Origin: Gammaproteobacteria bacterium
GTDB lineage: Bacteria > Pseudomonadota > Gammaproteobacteria > Pseudomonadales > Azotimanducaceae
Direction: 5' to 3'
DNA: 64,000 nt
Assembly: GCA_026707045.1 (NCBI GenBank)
Contig: JAPOXO010000087.1
Coordinates: 1-64,000 of the forward strand
Below, piece by piece: positions 25,130-35,599 of this stretch (its first letter is position 1; every line of letters begins with the position of its first letter). A model generated the notes under the pieces. It ran no database searches. It was not told the DNA's origin and saw only the letters and a program-made list of their open reading frames with translations. Both the position numbers and the translations under genes were made by a program.

Positions 25130-25886
25130 GGCCAAATTCGAACAAAATCCAAGCAGGTATGGCAAGGAGAATCTGAGAAACGACGTCAGGCGGCGTCAAA
25201 AACATTCCAAGAATGAAGCACGACACAAAAATGTATGGTCGTCCCTTTTTAAGAGTTTTTATAGTTGTGAGTCGAGTAGCTGTCAGGAGAACGATGGCAA
25301 TGGGAATCTCAAACACGATCCCGAATGCGAAGAACAATTTGAATATGAACGAAAGATAACTATTGATGTCGGTCATCCAGACCACGTTTTCCGGAGTGGA
25401 TGCTGCAAAAAACTGAAAGATAAGGGGGAAAACGAGAAAGTAAGCAAAGACCATCCCGGAATAGAACAGAAAAATACTAGACAGTAGGACGGGTAGCGCG
25501 AATCGTTTCTCACGAAGATAGAGTCCTGGCGCGATGAATGTCCACAGTTGATGTAGTACATAGGGCATTGCGGTGCAAATTGCAAGGAAGAATGCAAGCT
25601 TTAGTGGAACTATGAATGGCGCAGCTACATCTGTTGAAATCATAGTTCCAACCGTTTCCGGTGAAGAGCCGGGCAGGTTTCTAACGAGAGGAAGCGCGAT
25701 TAGCGAGAAGAGCTGTTTCGCAAAGATAACGTAAGGAACAAAGAGGATCGCAATGGCTGCTAGAGACCGAATGATCGAGTTTCTCAGCGCAACCAGGTGC
25801 GTAAGCAAAGGTTGGGTATTTGAATCGACGGCAGCGTCGTGTGCCGACTCTTTTTGCGATGGCTCGGTTACCGTTTTCTCAACCAC
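25089..25886 (-). CDS. tatC: Sec-independent translocase subunit TatC
   Basis: Six-helix inner-membrane receptor for twin-arginine signal peptides. 265 residues. [13 protein letters not shown] is the conserved first loop; six hydrophobic segments follow, with FRVxxxxxP-type regions around [22 protein letters not shown] 25886 overlaps the tatB stop. Last gene of tatABC. Confidence 0.96.
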   Translation of the reverse strand: MVEKTVTEPSQKESAHDAAVDSNTQPLLTHLVALRNSIIRSLAAIAILFVPYVIFAKQLFSLIALPLVRNLPGSSPETVGTMISTDVAAPFIVPLKLAFFLAICTAMPYVLHQLWTFIAPGLYLREKRFALPVLLSSIFLFYSGMVFAYFLVFPLIFQFFAASTPENVVWMTDINSYLSFIFKLFFAFGIVFEIPIAIVLLTATRLTTIKTLKKGRPYIFVSCFILGMFLTPPDVVSQILLAIPAWILFEFGLILGRMLVRDSEE

Positions 25887-26265
25887 TTTCAGATTGATTA
25901 GTCTTGTGTGGAAGGGAGTTCGCTTCGCTCGGCGCGTCGCCTGGAGGCTGTGGTGCTGCGAAGGGTTCGGAAGTTGACTTCGACTCCGGATCGGACAGCG
26001 CGTCTTTCGAATCGCTCATGATCGACTTGGTCTCTTGTTCCAGCGCTTTCATTTCCGACATGATTTGTTCGTTGTGCAGTTGGCGTCGCACGTCGTCCAT
26101 ACCAACTTCTCTTTCCATTTCCAGTTTGAAATTGTTGTACATACGCCGGAGGCGACCCAACCACAGACCCATCGTACGAGCTACTTCAGGTAGTCTCGCG
26201 GGTCCCAGGACGACTAAGAGTAGAACAAAGACAAGAAGTAGTTCCAGCCACCCAATGTCAAGCAT
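25879..26265 (-). CDS. tatB: Sec-independent translocase subunit TatB
   Basis: 128 residues. N-terminal membrane helix (~4-21) with the GPARLPE hinge, an amphipathic helix, and a long acidic tail. It forms the receptor complex with TatC. Overlaps tatA and tatC by eight bases each. Confidence 0.95.
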   Translation of the reverse strand: MLDIGWLELLLVFVLLLVVLGPARLPEVARTMGLWLGRLRRMYNNFKLEMEREVGMDDVRRQLHNEQIMSEMKALEQETKSIMSDSKDALSDPESKSTSEPFAAPQPPGDAPSEANSLPHKTNQSESG

Positions 26266-26479
26266 GGGTTTGTTTTGGAGGATCCTGTTTGGAAGATTGA
26301 TCCGCCGTGGATTCGTTAGTGATTTGGCTGTCTTCTTGGTCCTGCTCCTTCATGGCATTGCGAAAACCCTTTATTGAATTACCTATTTCGCTACCAAGAT
26401 TCTTCAGCCGCTTTGGACCAAAAATCACTAATACCACAGCAAGAATGATCAAGAGTTCCCAAATTCCTATAGGTGGCAC
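26258..26479 (-). CDS. tatA: Sec-independent translocase subunit TatA
   Basis: 73 residues. Short membrane helix [18 protein letters not shown] followed by the FGPKRL hinge and the amphipathic helix [20 protein letters not shown] 26479 has AAGGAG upstream. First gene of the tat unit. Confidence 0.95.
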   Translation of the reverse strand: MPPIGIWELLIILAVVLVIFGPKRLKNLGSEIGNSIKGFRNAMKEQDQEDSQITNESTADQSSKQDPPKQTHA

Positions 26480-26990
26480 CGTTCTACTCCTTGTGCTGCA
26501 GCAAATACATGATAGTACAGGAATGGGGTGAATTTTCTAGTCTAAGCGCATTGAAGCAAATGACAATCTTGAAATTGAACCAACAGCATGGCCGAACCTG
26601 AGTTTAAACTAGTCAGGCCTACGTGATTGAGGGGAAGAAACGAAAATGCCAAAGGCTAGGTTCTTGCTCCTATGCGATTGAACTTGCATATCTCGAAATT
26701 CAACGACTGCCTCGATTTTGACTGCGATTCGCCTCGGAATAGGGAGGGGTTGAAGGCTTGCTGAAGGAGAATGTAAACCAATCAGACTCTCCCGATACCC
26801 AACCAAGCCGCAGGACTAGATCAAGAGGTGCAACAACACTAAATATAACAGATGAATGAACAAAAGAGTCGCACTCTCGCAATGAATCCTGAGCTTAGTA
26901 CTTTGAATATGCGAAGGTTCCGATAGTTACTATTGACAAATTGGTTAAATAAGATAAATAATATTGATAGGGTGGGAACTAGCTGAACAC
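26480..26990. other. 511-base gap upstream of the tat operon and the sigma-region-4-like gene
   Basis: No gene supported. A minus-strand frame (26609-26806) looks random. The right end carries the predicted promoter at 26933-26960. The tat promoter must be at the left end, but I cannot pick it out. Confidence 0.45.
26933..26960 (+). promoter_or_regulatory. predicted sigma-70 promoter of the sigma-region-4-like gene
   Basis: Consensus -35 TTGACA (26933-26938), 16-base spacer, -10 TAAATA (26955-26960), in an AT-rich stretch. The start point near 26967 supports ATG 26991 over TTG 26964 as the gene start. Confidence 0.55.
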
Positions 26991-28565
26991 ATGGATACGC
27001 ACAACCACGATCAGCAATCAAATTCTGACGATTTGCCGAATGTAACCGACCAGCGCGATGCAGACCGTCTTGATCGAGGAGACTCTATCCAAGACGAAAG
27101 CTCGTTGCTGGTTTCTTCCCCAACCGACTTCGTGGACCTGCCCAATGACACTCTTGAATCAGCATTGGACAGACTGTTAAGGTCAATTTTGAGAAACTAC
27201 TCCGGTCCACACCTTGAAGCACTCCGAGCTAGGCTTGGGTGGAACGGGGATGACCCAATCACTTTGCAGAAGGCGGGCCGCCAAGCAAACATCACGAGAG
27301 AGCGAGTGCGACAAATCGAATCTCGAGTGAAACGAGAGGCGAAGAACAGGGTTCCTCGTATAGTCAATCAATTGTTAGATTTCTTGCCAAAACTTAGACC
27401 TGTTTTGTGGTCTTCTTTGTCGAACCAATTGGTGGAGAGTGGCATCACCGGGAAGCAATGGTCAGGCCGCGCGACGAAAGCAGTACTGGACCATTGCGGC
27501 TTCCCACATTGGAAATTTGTCGAAGGAGCGCGCGATAGTCTGGTGGGGCCAGCTGAATATCCAATTTTGAATCGACTTGGCGAAACCGTGAGCATCGCTC
27601 GACGTACTAGTCGAGCATCAGGGGCAATTTCGCTGGAATATTTGGCGAATATTCTCCCCTTTCCTGTTCCGATGAGCATTCTTCGAGACATGCTCCAATG
27701 TGCCAAGGACATTGAATTCATTACACCAGATTATTGCTGGGTTCCCCGTACTCCGGCCAAAAGGGTTCGAATTCAGAATGTGTCCAAAAAGATGCTATCC
27801 CTCAATCGACCTCTGAGCATAGGAGACATTAGGAGGGGACTCGAGCGAAAATTTTCGTTCCGAAACAAGACAGGTAGCGCAAAGTATGAAGGCGTCGTGC
27901 CTCCGAATGAAGTCTTGATCGCACTATTCAAGATGTATCCCGATTTTCGTGTGATTAATAACGAACAAATCGACTATATCGGAGAATTGAAACCAGAAAA
28001 CGAGCTGACTCGACCAGAATTAGCAATAGTTAGAGCTTTTGAGCACATGGAAACAAATGCCTTGGACCGTCAAACGATTAAGGAGTTTGGCGATGATCGA
28101 GGTATCAATATGAGCAGTTTGGAAGTAGAAATGACCTACAGTCCAATTGTTGTACAAATTCGTCAAAACGTTTGGCGCTTAGTCGGAAGCTCGGTTTCAG
28201 ACGCAGTTGTTGAACAAGTACAAAGTCGTATTAGAAGTAAAGGATTTCAAAGAAGACTCATAGACAAAGGAAAGCTGCCCAATGGGGACTTCAGGATAGT
28301 ATTCAGATTGCCACGTTTCGTACACAATTTTGTTGCTAGCGTACCATCGGAAATTGGCGGCATGAAACTAGACGCGATTTTTCGAACACACGAGGGTGTC
28401 ACTCTTCGTTGCAAAAATGGCGCTATCTTTGGATTTGGAAAATTCTTGACAAAATCAGACTGCTCGGAAGGCAATTTCTTGACGATCGACCTCAATTTGG
28501 AAGATCGAACCTTCAACTGGAGTGTAAGCCTCTTTCAACCGGGCAAGATTCAGAGGGCATATTGA
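26991..28565 (+). CDS. sigma-70 region-4-like DNA-binding protein, unknown role
   Basis: About 524 residues. After a polar N-terminus, residues ~88-117 (ITLQKAGRQANITRERVRQIE) form a helix-turn-helix very like region 4 of sigma-70 factors. The rest is a long mixed alpha/beta protein; RPLSIGDIRRGLERKF (~270-285) could be a second winged-helix segment. No region 2 is visible, so it is not a complete sigma factor. It has its own consensus promoter. Possible roles are a regulator or nucleoid protein. It stands alone between tat and the ubi genes. Confidence 0.75.
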   Translation: MDTHNHDQQSNSDDLPNVTDQRDADRLDRGDSIQDESSLLVSSPTDFVDLPNDTLESALDRLLRSILRNYSGPHLEALRARLGWNGDDPITLQKAGRQANITRERVRQIESRVKREAKNRVPRIVNQLLDFLPKLRPVLWSSLSNQLVESGITGKQWSGRATKAVLDHCGFPHWKFVEGARDSLVGPAEYPILNRLGETVSIARRTSRASGAISLEYLANILPFPVPMSILRDMLQCAKDIEFITPDYCWVPRTPAKRVRIQNVSKKMLSLNRPLSIGDIRRGLERKFSFRNKTGSAKYEGVVPPNEVLIALFKMYPDFRVINNEQIDYIGELKPENELTRPELAIVRAFEHMETNALDRQTIKEFGDDRGINMSSLEVEMTYSPIVVQIRQNVWRLVGSSVSDAVVEQVQSRIRSKGFQRRLIDKGKLPNGDFRIVFRLPRFVHNFVASVPSEIGGMKLDAIFRTHEGVTLRCKNGAIFGFGKFLTKSDCSEGNFLTIDLNLEDRTFNWSVSLFQPGKIQRAY

Positions 28566-28595
28566 GTATGCGAGAGCACTTCTCGCATTTCAAGC

Positions 28596-30230
28596 TTATC
28601 TGCTCAGCACCAAGATCAGCCCACCGATACCCACAATTGCCATTGTTGCAATGAGAGGAATTCCTAAGCTTGCCTGAGTCGCACTGCTTAACAGAATTCC
28701 TGAACCGACACACAGCACTACACCGACAAGTCGACGAATGATAGTACGTCGCTTGCTTCTAATTTCCGTCTCCTCTAGCACCATGAGCTGCTTATGGTGG
28801 TGTCGGACGGCTTGATCGAGGCGATTTAGCTTGCGACGAGCAGTAACCAGCAATTCGGGAAGCAGGGGCAATTCCAGCAACATGTCAGGTGCGCGTTCAA
28901 GAGTTGCTTCTATGGTAGAAAGAAGCCCGTACTTTGACTTCATCCACTCTTCCATGAACGGTTTGGCTGTCGCCCACAAGTCAAGATCGGGATCTAGCTG
29001 ACGTCCTAGTCCTTCAATGTTGAGCAGTGTTTTTTGAAGTAGCACGAGTTGAGGCTGAACCTCCATATGGAATTCTCGTGCAGTTGTAAACAGATTCAAG
29101 AGAAACTGTCCGAATGAAATTTCCGATAGTGGTTTTTGAAATAGGGGCTCGCACAGTTTGGTTATAACCTGTTCAAAAGCCTCAGTGTCTGCAGCATCTG
29201 GAATCCATCCCGATTCAGCGTGAAGACGTGCGATTTCGCCAAAGTCGCGATTAAAGAACGCAACAATGTTTCTGGCGATGAACGATTGATCTTCGGGCGT
29301 TAACTTGCCAATGATCGCGCAGTCTACGGCGATGTAGGACGGGTTTTCCGGGTTGGAAACGTCGACAAATATGTTTCCTGGGTGCATATCAGCGTGAAAA
29401 AAGTTGTGAGTAAACACCTGTGTGAAGAAAGTCTCCACCCCACGTCGAGCAAGGAGTTTTAGGTTTGTTTTTCTCAATCTCAGTTCGTCAACAGCAGAAA
29501 TTGGAACTCCCGAAATACGTTCCATGACGAGCACATCGCGTGTTGTCATTTCCATGTAGACTCTGGGGACGTACAGCAATGGAGAGCCGGCAAAATTCAT
29601 TCGAAGCTTTTGTGTGTTGTCCGCTTCGAGTTTTAAGTCGAGTTCTCCCAGAATCGTTCTCTCATAGTCCTCGATAACCTCCACAAGATGAAGTCGGCGT
29701 GCAATGTTAGATACACGTTCGAGAAATCGAGACACACCTTTGAGTAACCTTATGTCTCGAACAATACTGTCTTCGACGTCAGGGCGTATTACCTTGACGA
29801 CGACTGGAGAACCATCGTGAAGCGTTGCTCCGTGGACTTGAGCCAACGAAGCCGACGCTATAGGATTTTTGTCGAAAGTATCGAACAGCGCAGACAGTTC
29901 ACTTTTGAGTTCGGATTCAATTCGAGCGATAGCCACTAAGGTGTCGAAGGGTGGAACTCGATCCTGCAGTTTTGCCAATTCATCTGCAAATTCAAGGGGG
30001 AGCAAATCGCGGCGTGTGGAGAGGGCTTGACCAAACTTTACGTGAATGGGTCCCAATCTAATGAGGGCTTCACGGAGCCGCACCGCGGAAGACTTTTTGG
30101 GCTGTGGCAGATAAGTTGCCGGCAGCAACCATCTGAGCCAGTGTCGAGCGAGAAGATCGGCGAGGGTTGTATCGAGTCGGTAGCGCAATCCAATATAGAA
30201 AATGCGCAATACGTGTCCAATGGGAATCAC
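28596..30230 (-). CDS. ubiB: UbiB, ubiquinone biosynthesis ABC1/ADCK-like protein
   Basis: 544 residues. Atypical protein-kinase-like fold: KFGQALSTRRDLLP is the KxGQ motif, ASLAQVHGATL the alanine-rich ATP loop, VVVKVIRP the catalytic Lys strand, and FFHADMHPGNIFVD the catalytic loop. Two C-terminal membrane helices anchor it. UbiB supports the coenzyme Q complex, perhaps by releasing prenyl intermediates. ATG 30230 overlaps ubiJ by four bases. Confidence 0.96.
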   Translation of the reverse strand: MIPIGHVLRIFYIGLRYRLDTTLADLLARHWLRWLLPATYLPQPKKSSAVRLREALIRLGPIHVKFGQALSTRRDLLPLEFADELAKLQDRVPPFDTLVAIARIESELKSELSALFDTFDKNPIASASLAQVHGATLHDGSPVVVKVIRPDVEDSIVRDIRLLKGVSRFLERVSNIARRLHLVEVIEDYERTILGELDLKLEADNTQKLRMNFAGSPLLYVPRVYMEMTTRDVLVMERISGVPISAVDELRLRKTNLKLLARRGVETFFTQVFTHNFFHADMHPGNIFVDVSNPENPSYIAVDCAIIGKLTPEDQSFIARNIVAFFNRDFGEIARLHAESGWIPDAADTEAFEQVITKLCEPLFQKPLSEISFGQFLLNLFTTAREFHMEVQPQLVLLQKTLLNIEGLGRQLDPDLDLWATAKPFMEEWMKSKYGLLSTIEATLERAPDMLLELPLLPELLVTARRKLNRLDQAVRHHHKQLMVLEETEIRSKRRTIIRRLVGVVLCVGSGILLSSATQASLGIPLIATMAIVGIGGLILVLSR

Positions 30231-30760
30231 CGTTCTTCGAGGGTCTTTATGCGCTCCTCCAGATTATTGACCATGTTTCGAAGTTCGGCTACTTGAGAGG
30301 TGAGTTCTGAAACTTGGCTGTGGTCAGGCCTATTGCCTGTGAATTCGCTGGCTAGTCCTTCCAACGTAGAACGAGCCGTTGCGACTCCGTACTCTGCTGT
30401 TGCTTTGGCTCGTTCCGCAAACTCAAGAGGCTCGATGCTTGGTTTAAAAATCTTGTGCAACGATTGCAGAAGCTCCCCGTCACCTTCTACCGTCACGGAT
30501 GATTCTTGGTTGCTGAGTAAAAGCTTGCTGATATCGATAACACTGCCTCTCAATGACAGATCTGGCGACGCGTCTGTCCGCTGCGAAACTCTGGCTCCAC
30601 CATCTTCAAACAAAATCGACATTCGGCTATCGTCGATACACAGTTCGATTACCTTTCCGTCTAGGTCTCGAACAGTGTCTCGTGCTTGGGGGTCGATTGC
30701 AATGCGAGCTCGGATGGCGGCTTCAAGAGCACTCGCCGCAGTAGATTGAACAATGTTCAT
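30227..30760 (-). CDS. ubiJ: UbiJ accessory protein (SCP2 lipid-binding domain)
   Basis: 177 residues. SCP2-like domain in the first two thirds, with a C-terminal coiled coil (TSQVAELRNMVNNLEERIKT). It binds ubiquinone intermediates for the Ubi hydroxylase complex. Overlaps both ubiE and ubiB by four bases, the usual ubiE-ubiJ-ubiB operon. Confidence 0.93.
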   Translation of the reverse strand: MNIVQSTAASALEAAIRARIAIDPQARDTVRDLDGKVIELCIDDSRMSILFEDGGARVSQRTDASPDLSLRGSVIDISKLLLSNQESSVTVEGDGELLQSLHKIFKPSIEPLEFAERAKATAEYGVATARSTLEGLASEFTGNRPDHSQVSELTSQVAELRNMVNNLEERIKTLEER

Positions 30761-31494
30761 CGGGTTCCCTGATGAATGGCGACAATTCCTCCGAGGAGGT
30801 TTTCGAATTTTAGGTTTTTGAATCCTGCAACCTCCAGGAGTAGCAACATTGCTTCCTGTGCAGGATGCTCATCAATTGACTCTACTAGGTACTGGTAGGG
30901 CTGCGCATTTCCAACCACGAATAGCCCAGCTAGGGGCCAAGCCCTTCTGTAGATGCGATACAACGCATCGAGCCTACGGGACTTAGGTTTGGAAAACTCC
31001 AAGATTGCAAGGCGACCGCCGGGTTTGAGAACCCTGTAGCATTCGCGTAGAGCTGACTCTTTTTGAGCGATGTTTCGTATGCCGAATGCTACCGTTACAG
31101 CGTCGAAACTCTTGTCGGAAATTGGCACAGCTTCGGCATCACCCAGGACACACTGGACTTCTGCGCGTCCTTTGTCGATTAGACGATCTCTTCCAATACG
31201 CAACATGGTCTCGTTGACATCCAACATCATCACACTTCCTGTGGGTTCGACAATTCTGGAGATTAATCGGCTAATGTCTCCGGTGCCCCCAGCGATATCC
31301 AGAACGGAGTATCCTGGGCGCAATCCAATGGAGTCGCAGAATATTCTCTTGAGAATTCGATGTGTTCCCAAGGACATCAAGTCGTTCATGAGATCGTAGC
31401 GGTGCGCCACAGAGTCGAAAACCTCCGTGACCTCACGCATTTTCTCGTTTTTCGAATCGTCTCCGTTGGTCAAGTTGGCAAGGTTTTTAGACAC
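30757..31494 (-). CDS. ubiE: ubiquinone/menaquinone C-methyltransferase UbiE
   Basis: SAM-dependent C-methylation of the quinone ring. FDSVAHRYDLMNDLMSLGTHR, the SAM motif VLDIAGGTGD, and YLVESIDEHPAQE near the end are family signatures. I place the start at GTG 31494 because AAGGAG overlaps the preceding stop and lies five bases ahead; a longer frame begins at 31515 inside the DUF971 gene. About 245 residues. Confidence 0.95.
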   Translation of the reverse strand: MSKNLANLTNGDDSKNEKMREVTEVFDSVAHRYDLMNDLMSLGTHRILKRIFCDSIGLRPGYSVLDIAGGTGDISRLISRIVEPTGSVMMLDVNETMLRIGRDRLIDKGRAEVQCVLGDAEAVPISDKSFDAVTVAFGIRNIAQKESALRECYRVLKPGGRLAILEFSKPKSRRLDALYRIYRRAWPLAGLFVVGNAQPYQYLVESIDEHPAQEAMLLLLEVAGFKNLKFENLLGGIVAIHQGTR

Positions 31495-31496
31495 AC

Positions 31497-31880
31497 TTAC
31501 TCCTTGGGATTCCAATGTCCCAAAGGAATTTGCGGTAATCGCGAAGCATTGGCCTGATCAAGTTCTCGCAAGTACTGAGACCAGTATTCCTCTCGTTTGT
31601 CCACCAATTCTCTCAGGTAGCCCCACGAATAAATGCCGGTGTCATGTCCATCGTCGAATTCAATACGGATCGCGTAGTTTCCTACAGGATCAACTGCCTT
31701 TATCTGGACCTGCTTTTTCCCCGTCTGAAGCACCCGTTGATCAGCCGAGTGGCCTCGCACTTCTGCCGATGGTGAAAATACGCGAAGTAACTCGGCACTA
31801 AGCACTGCATTGAGACCGTCGCTGTAATGCAGCTCCAACGTCCGTGTCGTCTTGTGGTATTTAATGCTTGCCGGTTGCAT
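31497..31880 (-). CDS. DUF971 (gamma-butyrobetaine-hydroxylase N-terminal-like) protein
   Basis: 127 residues. A single DUF971 domain with the IKAVDPVGNYAIRIEFDDGH and GIYSWGYLRELV signatures. Function unknown; family members often sit beside ubi or hslUV genes, as here. Its stop is two bases before the ubiE start and contributes to the ubiE ribosome site. Confidence 0.9.
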   Translation of the reverse strand: MQPASIKYHKTTRTLELHYSDGLNAVLSAELLRVFSPSAEVRGHSADQRVLQTGKKQVQIKAVDPVGNYAIRIEFDDGHDTGIYSWGYLRELVDKREEYWSQYLRELDQANASRLPQIPLGHWNPKE

Positions 31881-31896
31881 CGAGAAGTGCGACAGC

Positions 31897-33228
31897 TCAA
31901 AGAATGAAACGAGAAAGGTCCTGATCCTTCACAAGATCTTGCAGCTGCTTGTCGACATATTCTGCGTCGACGTTAAGCACCTCATGCGTATCGCCACCTC
32001 CGAATGAGATTTCGTCCATCAGCTTTTCGAGGATCGTATGTAGTCGTCGCGCTCCGATGTTCTCAGTGTTCTCATTGACTTCGCACGCCAGTTCGGCTAT
32101 ACGAGAGATGCCGTCATCCGCAAAAGAGAGGTCGACCCCATCCACTGCAAGCAGCTCCCTGTACTGCTCGGTCAGAGATGTATCGGGCTCAACCAATATT
32201 CGCTTGAATTCATCTGCGGTCAGAGCACTCAGTTCTACTCTAATTGGCAATCGACCTTGAAGCTCGGGAATGAGATCCGAAGGTTTCGACAGGTGAAATG
32301 CTCCTGACGCAATAAACAAGATGTGGTCGGTTTTGACCATTCCGTAGCGAGTCGACACGGTACAACCTTCAATGAGCGGTAGGAGATCCCTTTGAACACC
32401 CTCTCTAGAGACGTCTGCTCCGATTTCGCTTCGTTTCGCAACTTTGTCAATTTCGTCCAAAAAGACGATTCCCGATTGTTCTACCGAGGAGACAGCGGCG
32501 GATTTTGTTTCCTCGTCGTTGACAAGCTTGGATGCTTCTTCGTCGCGGAGTCGTCTTCTAGCGTCTCCTACTCTGAGTTTCGTGCGCTTCGACTTTGATT
32601 CGCCCAAAGAGCTAAACATGTCTCGAAGATTTTGAGCCATGTCCTCCAGACCAGGAGGGGTCAAGAACTCAACACCGATGTTTGGCTCCATTCCGGATAC
32701 TTCCACTTCTATTTCGCGATCATCCAGTTTGCCTTCTCGCAGGTACTTTCTCATGACCTGCCTGCTGTTTGAGGAGTCGTACTCAACTGGATTGGAAGTA
32801 GATCGTTCGTGCATGCCTTTGCTCAATGCATCGAGAATTCGGTCCTCGGCGGTGTCCTCCGCCCGTGCACGCACACGTTCCAAAGACTCTTCGCGCAACA
32901 TTTTGTAGGCGGAGTCTGTTAGATCTCTAACAATGCTCTCTACATCGCGACCTACATATCCCACTTCGGTAAACTTCGTTGCTTCGACTTTGATGAAAGG
33001 TGCTCGTGTTAATTTCGCCAATCGTCGCGCGATTTCTGTTTTACCAACTCCCGTTGGACCGATCATCAATATGTTTTTAGGTGTAACTTCATCTCGAATC
33101 TTGTCATCGAGCTGCATCCTGCGCCATCTATTCCGGACGGCAATGGCTACCGCACGCTTTGCCTTTTCTTGACCTATGATGTGTTTGTCGAGTTCGTGCA
33201 CGATTTCTCGAGGTGTCATGATGCTCAT
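31897..33228 (-). CDS. hslU: ATP-dependent protease ATPase subunit HslU
   Basis: 443 residues, AAA+ unfoldase that feeds HslV. Walker [12 protein letters not shown], pore-loop region [11 protein letters not shown], Walker [10 protein letters not shown], and the [14 protein letters not shown] sensor-2 region are all intact. ATG 33228 overlaps the hslV stop by four bases. Confidence 0.97.
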   Translation of the reverse strand: MSIMTPREIVHELDKHIIGQEKAKRAVAIAVRNRWRRMQLDDKIRDEVTPKNILMIGPTGVGKTEIARRLAKLTRAPFIKVEATKFTEVGYVGRDVESIVRDLTDSAYKMLREESLERVRARAEDTAEDRILDALSKGMHERSTSNPVEYDSSNSRQVMRKYLREGKLDDREIEVEVSGMEPNIGVEFLTPPGLEDMAQNLRDMFSSLGESKSKRTKLRVGDARRRLRDEEASKLVNDEETKSAAVSSVEQSGIVFLDEIDKVAKRSEIGADVSREGVQRDLLPLIEGCTVSTRYGMVKTDHILFIASGAFHLSKPSDLIPELQGRLPIRVELSALTADEFKRILVEPDTSLTEQYRELLAVDGVDLSFADDGISRIAELACEVNENTENIGARRLHTILEKLMDEISFGGGDTHEVLNVDAEYVDKQLQDLVKDQDLSRFIL

Positions 33229-33761
33229 GGGCCCAGGACCTCAACAATTCGGTTCTCGTTTGTATAGATGCAGATTTCCGATGCGATTTGCAAGGCTTCG
33301 ATGACGATTTCCTCAGCAGACAGATTGGTTTTGCTCATTAGGGCTTTTGCAGCGGCTTGTGCGTAGGGCCCTCCTGAACCAATTGCAACAAGGTCATCGT
33401 CGGGCTCAACAACGTCTCCCGTGCCGCTCACCAGTAACGAAGACGTGCTATCTGCGACTATAAGCAAGGCTTCCAATCTTCGTAGGATTCGGTCAGATCG
33501 CCACAATTTGGCTAGCTCAACCGCCGCTCGGGCAAGATTGCCTTGGTACTTGTCGAGCATTTCTTCGAATCGTTCAAACAATGTAAACGCATCTGCTGTT
33601 CCGCCCGCGAAACCAGCCAGCACCTTGTTGTCGTGCAGCCGACGGACTTTAAGCGCAGAGTTCTTCAGAATTGTGTTGCCAAGAGACACTTGGCCGTCCC
33701 CACCAATGGCGACCAATCCATTCCTCCGCACGCAGACAACCGTCGTGCTGCGAATACGCAT
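33225..33761 (-). CDS. hslV: ATP-dependent protease peptidase subunit HslV
   Basis: Proteasome-like peptidase of 178 residues. The start is ATG 33761 ([15 protein letters not shown]), so the catalytic Thr follows a five-residue leader; a longer frame to 33869 overlaps the SPOR gene and is not HslV-like. [30 protein letters not shown] and [14 protein letters not shown] are conserved. Confidence 0.97.
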   Translation of the reverse strand: MRIRSTTVVCVRRNGLVAIGGDGQVSLGNTILKNSALKVRRLHDNKVLAGFAGGTADAFTLFERFEEMLDKYQGNLARAAVELAKLWRSDRILRRLEALLIVADSTSSLLVSGTGDVVEPDDDLVAIGSGGPYAQAAAKALMSKTNLSAEEIVIEALQIASEICIYTNENRIVEVLGP

Positions 33762-33801
33762 CGTAGGGTCTCGTTTTTTCACGTCGACAAGTCCCCGTCT
33801 G

Positions 33802-34446
33802 TCAGGGTGAATTTTCGGTGAGCGGAACCAAAAAGGCGGAGACGTTGCGTTGTCGTAAACGTGCGACATCCTCGTGACTCTCTTGTCGCGTCTGGTACGG
33901 ACCGACGATCACGCGATAACGTGCCAGCGCATTTTCATCTGGATGCTCTGTGGTGTACGCATTGTAGCCCTCGAGCAGTAGCGATGCTCTAAATGCTTCT
34001 GCATGTCGACGTTCGCTAAAGGCTCCCGCTTGTAGTACATACCCAGTGACGTTCGGATCGTTTCCTTCGTCATTTTGTTTGGCCTCGACCCCTTCAAAGA
34101 CTTCCACAGTTGCGGCGACATCTCCGATAGTGCTCTCTGACCCAGATTCCGAGACGCTGCGTGTATTCGAGGCTGCTTCAGTGTCTTCCGTTCGGTTAGA
34201 GCCGACTAGGTCTGGATTGGTGGATTCAAGTCGGTCGGGGAACTCGAATCGAGTATTAGGAAAAACCTTTTCGATATCTGGAAACGTCTTTAGAAAGTCT
34301 TCGTCAATCTTTAGGTGCCTATTGCCTAGAGACGCGATCAAGACAGAAATCACTAGTCCACAGGTTAAGCCCATCAGAAACGAGGGAGTGCTGACTTGGG
34401 ACAGAAAACCTGTTTTCTTTTTTGTCTTGCGAGACTGCGGAGGCAC
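33802..34446 (-). CDS. SPOR-domain protein, FtsN-like cell division factor
   Basis: 214 residues. One membrane helix (~23-42), an acidic Ser/Glu-rich periplasmic linker, and a C-terminal SPOR domain (~135-210: [18 protein letters not shown], ...[11 protein letters not shown]) that binds denuded septal peptidoglycan. The position directly before hslV is where ftsN sits in many gammaproteobacteria, which supports an FtsN-like role; sequence alone gives only the SPOR assignment. Confidence 0.88.
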   Translation of the reverse strand: MPPQSRKTKKKTGFLSQVSTPSFLMGLTCGLVISVLIASLGNRHLKIDEDFLKTFPDIEKVFPNTRFEFPDRLESTNPDLVGSNRTEDTEAASNTRSVSESGSESTIGDVAATVEVFEGVEAKQNDEGNDPNVTGYVLQAGAFSERRHAEAFRASLLLEGYNAYTTEHPDENALARYRVIVGPYQTRQESHEDVARLRQRNVSAFLVPLTENSP

Positions 34447-34510
34447 GGAATTTGGCTCGTTGTAGACAGAATTTCAATACGTACATATTATTGATTAGGC
34501 AAACAATCCT

Positions 34511-35599
34511 TCAACGCCTAATACGGTTTTCCACGGTTTGCATAACAACTCCCGGTTCGATTCCTGTCTCGACACTGACTGAACCAATTTCTCGAACAAG
34601 AATGTGCCTTTGTTGACTGCCGTACGCTTTCTTGTCAAATTTCATAGCTGCAAATACTTGCTCTACCGAAGTATTGGATGGCAAGGTCGTAGGTAGTTCT
34701 AGCCGCTGAAGCAGTTGCTCAATTCGACTTGCAACGGTTTTTGCCATTAGCCCCAAACGGACGGATAGATCTGACGCGAGCACCATACCGATAGATACGG
34801 CTTCTCCATGTAGCAACGTTCCATAGCCAAGCGAATTTTCAATGCCGTGACCGAATGTGTGTCCGAAATTCAGAATCAGACGCAAGTTCGACTCTCTTTC
34901 GTCCGATTCGACGATTGCGCTCTTGGTCTCACAGGAGTTCTTTACCGCACGCACTAGGGCAGTTTGATCGCGTTTGAGCAGGAGATCAACGTTTTTCTCG
35001 ATCCACGAGAAGAAATCGGCATCCCTAATGATCCCGTACTTCACTACTTCAGCCAGTCCTTCGATATACACCCTATGTGGGAGACTAACCAGAGTCTCGG
35101 TGTCTATCACGACGAGTTGCGGCTGATAAAACGCTCCAATCAGGTTTTTGCCGCGCTCGTGATTGACCGCGGTCTTGCCTCCAATGGAAGAGTCGACTTG
35201 TGATAGGAGCGTTGTAGGCACCTGGACCAAACTGATCCCCCGTTGATACGTTGCGGCTACAAAGCCACCAATGTCACCAACAACTCCGCCCCCCAATGCG
35301 ATTAGAAGCGAACTTCGGTCGTGTCCCATGGTGATCAAATCGTCAATGATGTGCATGAACGAGTTCAAGTTCTTGTACTCTTCACCGTCGCCCACATAAA
35401 CAAAATCAGGATCAACGGGAAGCATTCGACACAATTGTGGTGCATAGAGACTGTGTACGATCTTGTTTGTCACAACCACGATTCTGGATTCGCTAGACAG
35501 CGAACTCCAAACTTGAGGGTCCGACATGGTCCGGGATCCAATGTGGATGGAGCAACTTCGTTTGTCGGAAAACGACAGTTGTAATAAGGTTTTGTTCAC
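34511..35599 (-). CDS. aroB: 3-dehydroquinate synthase
   Basis: Second step of the shikimate pathway. 362 residues. GGGVVGDIGGFVAATYQRG, VPTTLLSQVDSSIGGKT and the zinc-site HTFGHGIE are intact. Overlaps aroK by four bases. Confidence 0.97.
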   Translation of the reverse strand: MNKTLLQLSFSDKRSCSIHIGSRTMSDPQVWSSLSSESRIVVVTNKIVHSLYAPQLCRMLPVDPDFVYVGDGEEYKNLNSFMHIIDDLITMGHDRSSLLIALGGGVVGDIGGFVAATYQRGISLVQVPTTLLSQVDSSIGGKTAVNHERGKNLIGAFYQPQLVVIDTETLVSLPHRVYIEGLAEVVKYGIIRDADFFSWIEKNVDLLLKRDQTALVRAVKNSCETKSAIVESDERESNLRLILNFGHTFGHGIENSLGYGTLLHGEAVSIGMVLASDLSVRLGLMAKTVASRIEQLLQRLELPTTLPSNTSVEQVFAAMKFDKKAYGSQQRHILVREIGSVSVETGIEPGVVMQTVENRIRR

